Assembly: GCA_002320455.1 (NCBI GenBank)
Contig: DCKU01000142.1
Location: forward strand, 1-6,318
DNA from: Salinisphaera sp. UBA1666
GTDB taxonomy: Bacteria > Pseudomonadota > Gammaproteobacteria > Nevskiales > Salinisphaeraceae
Direction of reading: 5' to 3'
Length of the DNA stretch: 6,318 nucleotides
The translations under genes and the position numbers were made by a program. Every line of letters begins with the position of its first letter. Positions within the stretch are counted from its first letter, which is position 1. The notes beneath the pieces are model-generated. The model worked only from the letters and a program-made list of their open reading frames with translations, did not search any database and was not told the DNA's origin. Positions 1-4,881 of the stretch are shown here, one piece after another.

Positions 1-53
1 CTCGGATGAAACCTCAACAGGCCCAAGGGACAACCCCAAGAACGCCGCCCCGA

Positions 54-467
54 CTAGCCCAGCAGACGGTTATATTCCTTGAGCATGCAGCGATCCATGA
101 CCACGTGGATGCCGTGCTCGGCCGCGTACTTGGCCGCTTCGTTATGAATCACGCCTTCCTGAAGCCAAATATTGCGCACCTTTTTCTCGATGCACATCTC
201 TACAATCTCAGGTACGTGCTTGGGCTCGCGGAATACGGTGACCATATTCACCGCGTCGCTGACGTATTTTAGATCGGCAAAGGTCTTGCGGCCCAGAATC
301 TTGCTTTCGAACGGGTTGACCGGAACGATGTCATAACCTGCCTCGATCATGCCCTTGGCCACACCGTGCGACGGACGCTCCGGATCCGGTGACAAACCGA
401 TTACGGCAATCCGGCGCACCTGAGCCAAAATGTCACGAATCGTTGCGTCGTCATCGACAAGCGTCAT
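54..467 (-). CDS. YccU-like CoA-binding protein (CoA_binding_2 / Rossmann fold)
   Basis: This is a 137-residue protein of the small stand-alone CoA-binding family that includes E. coli YccU, which is also about 137 residues. It is probably cytosolic. Visible family blocks are the N-terminal Rossmann strand and loop AVIGLSPDPERPSHGV (21-36, nucleotide-binding GxS type), YDIVPVNP (45-52), the L-G-R-K block after it (59-61), WLQEGV (101-106) and VVMDRCMLKE (122-131). The fold matches the CoA-binding domain of succinyl-CoA synthetase alpha subunits, but no catalytic domain is attached, so the exact role is unknown. I chose ATG at 467 because a GGAG lies 5 bases upstream and the family begins here; an open frame extends back to 596 but encodes nothing family-like. 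The gene is divergent from the HEAGH-protein gene across 172 bp. The stop is TAG. Confidence 0.9.
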   Translation of the reverse strand: MTLVDDDATIRDILAQVRRIAVIGLSPDPERPSHGVAKGMIEAGYDIVPVNPFESKILGRKTFADLKYVSDAVNMVTVFREPKHVPEIVEMCIEKKVRNIWLQEGVIHNEAAKYAAEHGIHVVMDRCMLKEYNRLLG

Positions 468-472
468 AAGGT

Positions 473-476
473 CTCC
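473..476 (-). promoter_or_regulatory. Ribosome binding site of the CoA-binding protein gene
   Basis: On the minus strand GGAG stands 5 bases before ATG at 467. It supports that start over the upstream ATG at 596, which would add 43 residues without family resemblance. Confidence 0.7.
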
Positions 477-495
477 AAATCTGTATCTTGCACGC

Positions 496-501
496 AGAAT
501 A
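496..501 (-). promoter_or_regulatory. Candidate extended -10 promoter for the CoA-binding protein gene
   Basis: The minus strand reads TGT-TATTCT, which fits the extended -10 pattern (TGn before a hexamer matching TATAAT at 4 of 6). A start near 489 would give a leader of about 22 bases that holds the GGAG site. The -35 position (around TCATCG) is poor, so this rests on the extended -10 alone. Confidence 0.35.
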
Positions 502-521
502 ACACGCGAGCTCTTGGGCGA

Positions 522-543
522 TGATTGGATCGGCCGATCATCA
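522..543. repeat. Imperfect palindrome in the divergent intergenic region
   Basis: GATCGGCCGATC (528-539) is a perfect 12-bp palindrome. It is extended by TGAT (522-525) pairing with ATCA (540-543), with two bases (526-527) bulged on the left. It sits between the candidate promoters of the divergent genes, where a shared operator might lie. A chance palindrome in GC-rich DNA is also possible, and no known regulator motif was recognised. Confidence 0.4.
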
Positions 544-581
544 ACAACAACGCGGGCTATGACACGCGGACGCACGTTTTG

Positions 582-609
582 TTGACCTGGCAACAAGCTT
601 GGCTAAGAT
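582..609 (+). promoter_or_regulatory. Candidate sigma70 promoter for the HEAGH-protein gene
   Basis: TTGACC (582-587, 5 of 6 to TTGACA) is followed after 16 bases by TAAGAT (604-609, 4 of 6 to TATAAT). Transcription would begin near 616, about 24 bases before the ATG at 640. A GCTTGG/CCAAGC inverted repeat (597-602 and 619-624) brackets the -10 hexamer and could be an operator. Confidence 0.5.
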
Positions 610-624
610 CTGGCCATACCAAGC
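597..624. repeat. Inverted repeat flanking the -10 of the HEAGH-protein promoter
   Basis: GCTTGG (597-602) and CCAAGC (619-624) are perfect 6-bp inverted halves separated by 16 bases, so centres are about two helical turns apart. They enclose the candidate TAAGAT -10. That placement suits a repressor site, but the halves are short and chance cannot be excluded. Confidence 0.3.
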
Positions 625-639
625 ACTCGAGAGCGATTC

Positions 640-1158
640 ATGACCGACGGCGCTACGCCAGAACCAGACGCTGTGACCGCTGTATCGGCGATTGGCGTTG
701 ATCGGCTCCGTGCGCTGCTGGCTGATTTTTCTTTGAAAGTCGATGAAATCGGGCTCGACGAAGCCATACCAGGCAGTTTCTGGGGCGACGCCGAGGCCGG
801 GCTCAAAGGCGACACGCTGATCGTGCGCGCGGATACGCCGCTGCACTCCGCACTACACGAGGCCGGCCATTATGTCTGCATGAGTGCCAAACGTCGGGCG
901 GTGCTGGACACCGACGCCGGCGGCACTTACGCCGAGGAGAACGCGGTCTGTTACTGGCAGATCATGGCCTGTGACCGCCTAGAGGGTATCTCCCGCGGCG
1001 ACATGTGTATGGACATGGACGCCTGGGGCTACACCTTTCGACTGGGCTCGGCAGCCGCCTGGTTTGCCAACGACGCCGAGGATGCCCACGCTTTTCTGAC
1101 GCGCCACGACTTGCTGGATGCAAGCAGTGATCGCTTGAACAGCGCGATCCGGCGCTGA
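640..1158 (+). CDS. Uncharacterised protein with HEAGH putative zinc-metalloprotease motif
   Basis: This is a 172-residue soluble protein with no signal peptide or membrane segment. I cannot name the family with certainty; my recollection is that similar unannotated proteins occur in proteobacteria. The key feature is LHSALHEAGHYVCM (68-81), containing HEAGH (73-77), a zincin-type HExxH. A paired acidic site, E99-E100 in TYAEENAVCYWQI, follows 22-23 residues after the second His, roughly where gluzincins place their third zinc ligand. A second conserved-looking block, MDMDAWGYTFRLGSAAAWF (124-142), is followed by an acidic stretch. The first 35 residues look less constrained. ATG at 640 has GAGAG 6 bases upstream. 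The gene is divergent from the CoA-binding protein gene and convergent with gpmA, so it is probably transcribed alone. Peptidase activity is inferred from the motif only; a non-catalytic metal-binding role is possible. Confidence 0.8.
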   Translation: MTDGATPEPDAVTAVSAIGVDRLRALLADFSLKVDEIGLDEAIPGSFWGDAEAGLKGDTLIVRADTPLHSALHEAGHYVCMSAKRRAVLDTDAGGTYAEENAVCYWQIMACDRLEGISRGDMCMDMDAWGYTFRLGSAAAWFANDAEDAHAFLTRHDLLDASSDRLNSAIRR

Positions 1159-1187
1159 CGTGATCGATTGATCGTCTCGATCACGTC
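1157..1187. terminator. Perfect 11-bp hairpin between convergent genes (possible bidirectional terminator)
   Basis: GACGTGATCGA (1157-1167) pairs perfectly with TCGATCACGTC (1177-1187) around a 9-base loop. The left arm begins inside the TGA stop of the HEAGH-protein gene, and the right arm ends 18 bases before the gpmA stop. The position between convergent genes suits a bidirectional terminator. However, no T-run follows immediately on either strand, so it may instead stabilise 3' ends or need Rho. Confidence 0.5.
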
Positions 1188-1205
1188 GCCCAGCCTGTCA
1201 ACGTA

Positions 1206-1952
1206 TTATTTCTTAGCTTGGTTGGCCACCGCGTTGGCGGCTTTCTCGGCAGCCTCGGCGTCGCCGAGATAGCCCGACTCAACCGCGTTCAGCGCGTCAT
1301 CGAGCTTGTAGCGCAGCGGGATACCCGTGGGAATGTTCAAGCCCGTGATCTCGTCGTCAGACACGCCGTCGAGATACTTCACCAACGCGCGCAGGCTGTT
1401 GCCATGCGCGGCCACGAGCACGTTGTCGCCGGCTTTCAGCCGCGGGGCGATCGCGTCGTGCCAGAACGGCAGCACGCGATCCAGCGTTAGCGCCAACGAT
1501 TCGGTGCCGGGTAAAACGCGCGCGTCGAGCTTGTCATAGCGCGGGTCTTGGCAGGGGTGCCCGGGATCGGTGGCCTCCATGGCCGGCGGCGGCGTGTCGT
1601 AGCTGCGACGCCAGATATGCACCTGGTCCTCGCCGTGCTTTTCGGCCGTTTCGGCCTTGTCCAGGCCTTGCAGCGCGCCATAATGGCGCTCGTTCAAGCG
1701 CCAGTGGCGTTGGACCTCGACCCAGGGCTGCTCCATTTCTTCCAGCGCCAGCCACATGGTTTTAATCGCGCGCTGAAGCACGGAAGTAAATGCCACATCG
1801 AAGCGAATGCCGTCGTCAGCCAACAGCCGGCCTGCGCGACGGGCTTCATCTCGGCCGGTTTCGGTGAGATCGACGTCCACCCAACCGGTGAACCGATTTT
1901 CGAGGTTCCACTGGCTTTGTCCGTGCCGTAGAAGAATGAGCTGGCCTGCCAT
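1206..1952 (-). CDS. gpmA: 2,3-bisphosphoglycerate-dependent phosphoglycerate mutase
   Basis: This enzyme interconverts 3-phosphoglycerate and 2-phosphoglycerate in glycolysis and gluconeogenesis through a phosphohistidine intermediate in the cytosol. The product has 248 residues (E. coli GpmA has 250). LLRHGQSQWN (7-16) holds the phosphate-accepting H10 with R9; NRFTGWVDVDLTETG (19-33) is the classic dPGM block. R61, the catalytic E88 in ERHYGALQG (88-96), R115-R116 and the second histidine H183 in AAHGNSLRAL (181-190) are all present. The Ala/Lys-rich tail resembles the E. coli C-terminus. ATG at 1952 is chosen because AAGGA lies 7 bases upstream and the family begins here; the open frame goes back to 1979, with nine extra residues spanning the SD. 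It is the last of four same-strand genes, 80 bp after the 3D-protein gene, and could have its own promoter. Confidence 0.97.
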   Translation of the reverse strand: MAGQLILLRHGQSQWNLENRFTGWVDVDLTETGRDEARRAGRLLADDGIRFDVAFTSVLQRAIKTMWLALEEMEQPWVEVQRHWRLNERHYGALQGLDKAETAEKHGEDQVHIWRRSYDTPPPAMEATDPGHPCQDPRYDKLDARVLPGTESLALTLDRVLPFWHDAIAPRLKAGDNVLVAAHGNSLRALVKYLDGVSDDEITGLNIPTGIPLRYKLDDALNAVESGYLGDAEAAEKAANAVANQAKK

Positions 1953-1959
1953 GGGGCAT

Positions 1960-1964
1960 TCCTT
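1960..1964 (-). promoter_or_regulatory. Ribosome binding site of gpmA
   Basis: AAGGA on the minus strand lies 7 bases before ATG 1952. It fixes the start there, because the longer reading frame from 1979 would translate through this site. Confidence 0.75.
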
Positions 1965-2032
1965 GTCGATAGATAACAAGGCGAAAGATTAACGCAGACG
2001 CCACGACCGACGCAGCACGAGTGCCAATGCTC

Positions 2033-2446
2033 TTAGCTGTTTTCGGCGTACTCGATCTCGATATCGTGGCGCACGCCCCATTCCAATGCGGCGGTCACGT
2101 CGCGACCCATATAGATATCGATCTTGTTCTTCCAGCGCGACGCCATCTTGTCGCGCACGATATACACGCCGGGCAAGCCTTTGATGCGGACCTTGGTGCC
2201 GTGCGTCAGGCCTTTCTTGATAAGATCACGCGACACGGCGATTGCGTTCATGCCGGGCTTGAGGCGATCCCCCCAGGCCGCAACGGTCGGCTCGGCGCTG
2301 GTTTGTGCGGGCAGCGAGTTATAGGCAGACGCCACGACGTTTATACTCTGCCAGTCGGCAGTGGTGTCCGGAGCAGCCTGTGCGATTGATACGCCAAACC
2401 ATAGACACGCCGCTGCGCAGACGTTTTTTATCATTCGACGTCGCAT
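2033..2446 (-). CDS. Secreted 3D-domain protein (double-psi beta-barrel)
   Basis: This is a 137-residue exported protein. It has an n-region MRRRMIK, a hydrophobic core (about 8-21) and a likely signal peptidase I site after AQA (22-24), leaving about 113 residues. The mature part is almost wholly a 3D (three-aspartate) domain: NVVASAYNSLPAQTSAEP (36-53), WGDRLKPGMNAIAVSRDL (58-75), GTKVRIKGLPGVYIVRDK (83-100), NKIDIYMG (107-114) and ALEWGVRHDIEI (120-131). The three aspartates are D60, D99 and D110. Related domains occur in MltA-type lytic transglycosylases and cell-wall proteins, so a periplasmic peptidoglycan role is likely; but no separate catalytic or binding domain is present, so activity is unproven. 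ATG at 2446 is preferred because GAGGT lies 4 bases upstream; a TTG at 2464 is the alternative. It is 49 bp after the lipoprotein hydrolase gene. Confidence 0.85.
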   Translation of the reverse strand: MRRRMIKNVCAAACLWFGVSIAQAAPDTTADWQSINVVASAYNSLPAQTSAEPTVAAWGDRLKPGMNAIAVSRDLIKKGLTHGTKVRIKGLPGVYIVRDKMASRWKNKIDIYMGRDVTAALEWGVRHDIEIEYAENS

Positions 2447-2450
2447 GACC

Positions 2451-2455
2451 ACCTC
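2451..2455 (-). promoter_or_regulatory. Ribosome binding site of the 3D-domain protein gene
   Basis: GAGGT on the minus strand stands 4 bases before ATG 2446. It favours that start over TTG 2464, whose reading frame would run through the site, and leaves a normal signal peptide. Confidence 0.6.
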
Positions 2456-2471
2456 GTGCTTCAAGAGAACG

Positions 2472-2503
2472 TGACCTTACGAGGTCAACCTGAACTCAAC
2501 CTG
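2472..2503. repeat. Compact inverted and direct repeats between hydrolase and 3D-protein genes
   Basis: TGACCT (2472-2477) and AGGTCA (2482-2487) form a 6-bp inverted repeat around TACG. The next bases contain TCAACCTG twice (2485-2492 and 2496-2503) with an 11-bp period, the second copy reaching into the hydrolase stop. On the minus strand this is upstream of the 3D-protein gene and includes a TTGACC resembling a -35 box, though no good -10 follows. It could be a regulator site or a weak intercistronic hairpin. Confidence 0.35.
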
Positions 2504-3374
2504 TCCCGACGTGCGCTCGAATGAACGAATCGATCATGTCCAGCTCATCGCCTTTAAAGCGCAGCACCGAGGCCAGGGGCGCGATCAGCATCACATGGTC
2601 GACGCCCGGATAGAGTTTTATTCTGGCATTTCCGCCACTTGCGTTGACCTTGTCGGCCATGTTGATAGTGTTTTTTGGCAGAACCGTTTCATCGGCTTCG
2701 CCGTGGAGCAACAACATGGGCGGCTCTCGGCCGTCCACGAAATGAATCGGCTGGGTGCGCGGCCAGGCTGATTCTGGCGCAAAAATCGTCTTCAGCGTCG
2801 GATCGACGATCGGCAAGAAGTCATACGGGCCTGCCATGCCGATCAAGCCGCTGATCGCGCCCTGGGGCACGCCGGCCGCTTTTAGATAATCCGGCGCCAC
2901 CGCCAGCATCGCAGCGATATGTGCACCGGCCGAGTGACCGGCCAGAAAAAGATTGTCCGGGTCAGCGCCGTAATCGGCGATATGTGCCCGCGTCCAGGCC
3001 ACGGCATCGGCCCCGTCCTCGACAAAGGCCGGGAAAGTCACCTCGGGATAGAGCCGGTAGTCCGGTATCACGGCCGTGATACCGCGCGAGGCCAGCGCCT
3101 GACCGACGAAGCGATACCCGTCCTTGTTTCCCTCCTGCCAGCTGCCGCCGTAGAAAAAGACCACGACCGGCGCCCCCGGCGCCGGCCGGTCCGGGCGATA
3201 GATATCCAGTCGCTGACGCGCCATCTCGCCGTAGGCGATATCGGTATCGCGCGCATAGCCCCAGGGCGGGACGAGCGTATTGACCCAGAACTGCCCGGAA
3301 CAGGCCGCCAACAGGCTGGCCACGAGACTCATCGCAGCCACCTGACACAGGCGAGAAACCACACGGGCGCTCAC
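2496..3374 (-). CDS. Predicted outer-membrane lipoprotein alpha/beta hydrolase (carboxylesterase-like)
   Basis: This 292-residue serine hydrolase of the BD-FAE/COG0657 esterase type probably acts on ester or amide bonds; the substrate is unknown. R4 and R8 precede a hydrophobic core and the lipobox LAAC (22-25). C25 would be lipidated, and S26 at +2 predicts outer-membrane sorting. Catalytic features are the nucleophile S148 in GHSAG (146-150), the acid D228 in HGEADETV (224-231) and H260 in YPGVDH (255-260). The oxyanion-loop block reads FFYGGSW (73-79), with Tyr where many relatives have His of HGG. The start is GTG at 3374, overlapping the gor stop as GTGA. No good SD precedes it, so translational coupling is likely. 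ATG at 3332 has AGGTGG upstream but would leave a signal peptide without basic residues. Confidence 0.88.
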   Translation of the reverse strand: MSARVVSRLCQVAAMSLVASLLAACSGQFWVNTLVPPWGYARDTDIAYGEMARQRLDIYRPDRPAPGAPVVVFFYGGSWQEGNKDGYRFVGQALASRGITAVIPDYRLYPEVTFPAFVEDGADAVAWTRAHIADYGADPDNLFLAGHSAGAHIAAMLAVAPDYLKAAGVPQGAISGLIGMAGPYDFLPIVDPTLKTIFAPESAWPRTQPIHFVDGREPPMLLLHGEADETVLPKNTINMADKVNASGGNARIKLYPGVDHVMLIAPLASVLRFKGDELDMIDSFIRAHVGTG

Positions 3375-4723
3375 GTCATGGTGACGAACTCTTCAGCGCT
3401 CGTCGGATGGATGGCTACGGTATCGTCGAAGTTCTGCTTGGTGGCGCCCATCTTGACCGCCACGGCAAAGCCCTGGGTCATTTCATCGGCGCCGTCGCCG
3501 ATGACATGGGCACCTACGACGCGTTCGTCCTCGCCCACACAGACCAGCTTCATGTCAGACGGCGTCTTGTCATCCAGCACCCCGTGATAGAGCGCGACAT
3601 AGTGGCTGGTATAGATCTTGACGCCGTCGTCGCCGTACTCGGCGCGGGCGTCGGCCTCCGACAGCCCGACGGTGCCGATCGGCGGATGGGTGAATACCAC
3701 GGTGGGGATGTTGCTGTAGTCCAGCCGCCGCTCGGGCATGCCGCCAAACAGCCGATCGGCCAGACGCCGCCCCGCCGCAATGGCCACGGGCGTCAGCTCG
3801 GGCCCGCCGGTCACATCGCCGAGCGCGTGGATACCGGGCAGCGCGGTGTCTTGCCACATATCTACAGGGATTGTGCCGTCGTCGGCCAGCGCCAGGCCGA
3901 TCGCGTCCAGGTTCAAGCGCTCGGTGTTGGGCTCACGCCCTATGGCCCAGATCAGCCGGTCGAATCCCTTGACGGTCTCACCGTCTTCAAACTCGACCGC
4001 GATATGCCCGCCTTCCTGGCGATGCAGTGCCGTACTCTGGCGATTCATCTGTATGTCGATGCCGGCGTCGCGCATGCGCTCGATCAGCGTATCGCCCAGC
4101 ATGTCGTCAAAGCCCTTGAGCACGTGCTCACGCCGCAAGAGCAGGCTGACCTGCGTGCCCAGGGCGTTGAGCATGCAGGCCAGCTCGCAGGCGATATAGC
4201 CCGAGCCCACGATGGCCACCGTGTCGGGCCGGCTGTCCCATTCAAAGAACCCGTCGGAGTCGGTGCCGAGATTGGCACCCGGGATATCCGGCCAGCGGGC
4301 CTGGCCGCCGGTGGCGATCAATACATGCTCGGCGGTGAGTCGACGCGAACCGACCGTGACCTCGCGCTCACCGGTAAAGCTTGCCTCACCCACGACCAGC
4401 TCGACGTCGTCCTTGTCCAGGTTGCGGTCGTAGATGCCGTTCAGACGCTCGATATACGTACGGCGATTAGCCACCAGCCGCGCCCAGTCATGATCGGCCG
4501 ACGGGTGGGTAAAGCCGTAGTTGTGGGCATGCGCCGTGGCGGTGGCGTATTCCGCGGCGTGCCACATCACTTTTTTCGGCACACAGCCGACGTTGACACA
4601 GGTGCCGCCCAGACGGCCGCGCTCGATGAGCACGACGCGCTTGCCGTAGGAAGCGGCGCGGCGGGCCGTGGCCATCCCGCCCGAACCGCCGCCGATGACG
4701 ATCAAGTCATAGTGATCGCTCAT
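3371..4723 (-). CDS. gor: Glutathione-disulfide reductase (NADPH)
   Basis: This cytosolic homodimeric flavoenzyme reduces GSSG to two GSH with NADPH. The 450-residue length equals E. coli Gor. In order: the FAD dinucleotide motif IGGGSGG (10-16); the redox disulfide C42/C47 in GGTCVNVGCVPKKVMW (39-54); a second nucleotide-binding loop VGSGYIACE (172-180) with Y176; R197/R198 and K203 in the position that recognises the NADPH 2'-phosphate; ALGDVTGGPELTPVAIAAGR (300-319), with D303 binding FAD; and the interface catalytic pair H439/E444 in HPTSAEE. This pattern separates it from lipoamide and mercuric reductases. ATG at 4723 has AAGGA 6 bases upstream; an earlier ATG at 4747 adds eight unlikely residues. 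It is first in the minus-strand run, and its end overlaps the lipoprotein hydrolase start by 4 bases. Confidence 0.96.
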   Translation of the reverse strand: MSDHYDLIVIGGGSGGMATARRAASYGKRVVLIERGRLGGTCVNVGCVPKKVMWHAAEYATATAHAHNYGFTHPSADHDWARLVANRRTYIERLNGIYDRNLDKDDVELVVGEASFTGEREVTVGSRRLTAEHVLIATGGQARWPDIPGANLGTDSDGFFEWDSRPDTVAIVGSGYIACELACMLNALGTQVSLLLRREHVLKGFDDMLGDTLIERMRDAGIDIQMNRQSTALHRQEGGHIAVEFEDGETVKGFDRLIWAIGREPNTERLNLDAIGLALADDGTIPVDMWQDTALPGIHALGDVTGGPELTPVAIAAGRRLADRLFGGMPERRLDYSNIPTVVFTHPPIGTVGLSEADARAEYGDDGVKIYTSHYVALYHGVLDDKTPSDMKLVCVGEDERVVGAHVIGDGADEMTQGFAVAVKMGATKQNFDDTVAIHPTSAEEFVTMT

Positions 4724-4729
4724 GAAACA

Positions 4730-4734
4730 TCCTT
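4730..4734 (-). promoter_or_regulatory. Ribosome binding site of gor
   Basis: AAGGA on the minus strand stands 6 bases before ATG 4723. It selects this start over ATG 4747 and gives the canonical 450-residue protein. Confidence 0.75.
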
Positions 4735-4762
4735 GCGCGTATTGCAACGAATCAATGCACTC

Positions 4763-4768
4763 ATTGTA
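4763..4768 (-). promoter_or_regulatory. Candidate -10 of the gor promoter
   Basis: The minus strand reads TACAAT (5 of 6 to TATAAT), which would start transcription near 4755 and give a leader of about 32 bases. No convincing -35 lies 16-18 bases upstream, so activator dependence is possible. A small inverted repeat, CAATG/CATTG (4753-4757 and 4762-4766), overlaps the hexamer. No OxyR-type site was recognised. Confidence 0.4.
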
Positions 4769-4821
4769 GGCAGGCCCGTCGCTTACAGGCCACCACAGCC
4801 CACGCCGGCCGCGATTCGGCC

Positions 4822-4849
4822 TTGATCAGCGCCATGAGTGCCGCATGAT
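4822..4849 (+). promoter_or_regulatory. Candidate promoter for prlC
   Basis: TTGATC (4822-4827, 4 of 6 to TTGACA) and CATGAT (4844-4849, 4 of 6 to TATAAT) are 16 bases apart. Transcription would begin about 26 bases before the ATG at 4882. Both hexamers are mediocre, and the leader has no clear SD, so this is tentative. Confidence 0.3.
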
Positions 4850-4881
4850 TTGTTTATCAATCGCCTGAACGTGTTCTTGTC

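Noticed and set aside
1..53. A terminator downstream of the CoA-binding protein gene at the left edge
   Set aside because: Only a 3-bp GGG/CCC pairing is visible, with no T-run. Nothing there can be supported.
468..596. An N-terminal extension of the CoA-binding protein to ATG 596
   Set aside because: The extra 43 residues are Arg/Val-rich without family resemblance, and GGAG sits directly ahead of ATG 467, which gives the usual 137-residue length.
541..846. A 101-codon minus-strand open frame opposite the HEAGH-protein gene
   Set aside because: The plus-strand frame has a better start, a patterned sequence with HEAGH and DMDAWGY blocks, and a candidate promoter. The opposite frame looks like a shadow.
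2919..3587. A 222-codon plus-strand open frame across the gor/hydrolase junction
   Set aside because: It is antisense to two well-supported genes and has no family features.
4741..4770. An OxyR- or SoxR-type operator ahead of gor
   Set aside because: Gor is an oxidative-stress gene in other bacteria, so I looked for such sites. Only a short CAATG/CATTG repeat is present; neither known motif is matched.
3407..4825. A 472-codon open frame on the plus strand opposite gor
   Set aside because: It is antisense to a clearly recognisable glutathione reductase. Long antisense frames are common in GC-rich genes, and its translation has no recognisable motif and low-complexity composition.
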